A stretch of DNA of 14,431 nucleotides from Candidatus Bipolaricaulota bacterium. GTDB taxonomy: Bacteria > Bipolaricaulota > Bipolaricaulia > RBG-16-55-9. Made by a program: the position numbers and the translations under genes. Positions within the stretch are counted from its first letter, which is position 1. Every line of letters starts with the position of its first letter. Shown piece by piece: positions 14,376-14,431 of this stretch. The stretch is taken from NCBI GenBank assembly GCA_018609825.1, contig JAHEOA010000194.1, forward strand, positions 1-14,431. The letters are read 5' to 3'. The notes below the pieces were generated by a model. The model worked only from the letters and a program-made list of their open reading frames with translations. It made no database searches and was not told the DNA's origin.

Positions 14376-14431
14376 TTCCGTCGAATTTCGCATTATGGCG
14401 CTGGTCGACACTCGCAATGGCGATCGGGCGG

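Noticed and set aside
11948..14391. Shared 9-mer GCGAAATTC upstream of atpH (11956-11948) and the MTH865-like gene (14391-14383), minus strand
   Set aside because: Its distance from the two promoters differs (7 and 27 nt from the -35), and two copies of a 9-mer are weak evidence for a common regulator site.

Overview
This 14.4 kb, very GC-rich window (third codon positions almost all G or C) carries the complete operon of a rotary A/V-type ATPase, flanked by a few regulatory and metabolic genes. The gene content looks archaeal: nine ATPase subunits in the order H-I-K-E-C-F-A-B-D, an MTH865-family protein, and a PhoU protein with an AbrB-like N-terminus. The expression signals look bacterial. 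Three intergenic regions carry perfect TTGACA -35 boxes, each oriented toward a gene and 16-18 nt from a -10-like hexamer. Two more genes have good -10 boxes (TATAGT, TATACT) with weaker -35s. I therefore lean to a high-GC bacterium with a V/A-type ATPase, comparable to the Deinococcus-Thermus pattern. The phylum cannot be fixed from the window, and an archaeal host is not fully excluded.

Layout. Positions 1-629 (minus) hold the N-terminal two thirds of a NatA-like ABC transporter ATPase, cut by the window edge. A 145-nt divergent regulatory region follows, with two sigma70-type promoters and a 10-bp palindrome, and then phoU on the plus strand (775-1803). Everything from 1842 to 14317 is on the minus strand. 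In transcription order (right to left) it starts with a two-gene unit: an MTH865-family protein, then a thiolase. Next come a strong nested stem-loop and a small operon of a membrane zinc-ribbon protein, a 35-codon overlapping ORF and an unrecognised 143-aa helical protein. A 222-nt gap with the atp promoter leads into atpH-I-K-E-C-F-A-B-D, and an HtrA/DegP-type protease follows 13 nt after atpD.

How the genes work together. AtpA3B3 is the catalytic head, D and F form the rotating shaft, and C couples the shaft to the membrane ring of K subunits. I is the stator with the ion path, and E/H coiled coils are the peripheral stalks. Most genes are 6-50 nt apart or overlap by 4 nt (atpC/atpF, atpF/atpA), so they are probably translated from one mRNA. 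The protease at the end of the operon has a membrane anchor and one PDZ domain, and may serve quality control of the membrane or extracytoplasmic space. No RNA genes, insertion sequences, CRISPR arrays or inteins were seen, and no stretch over 300 nt lacks a gene.
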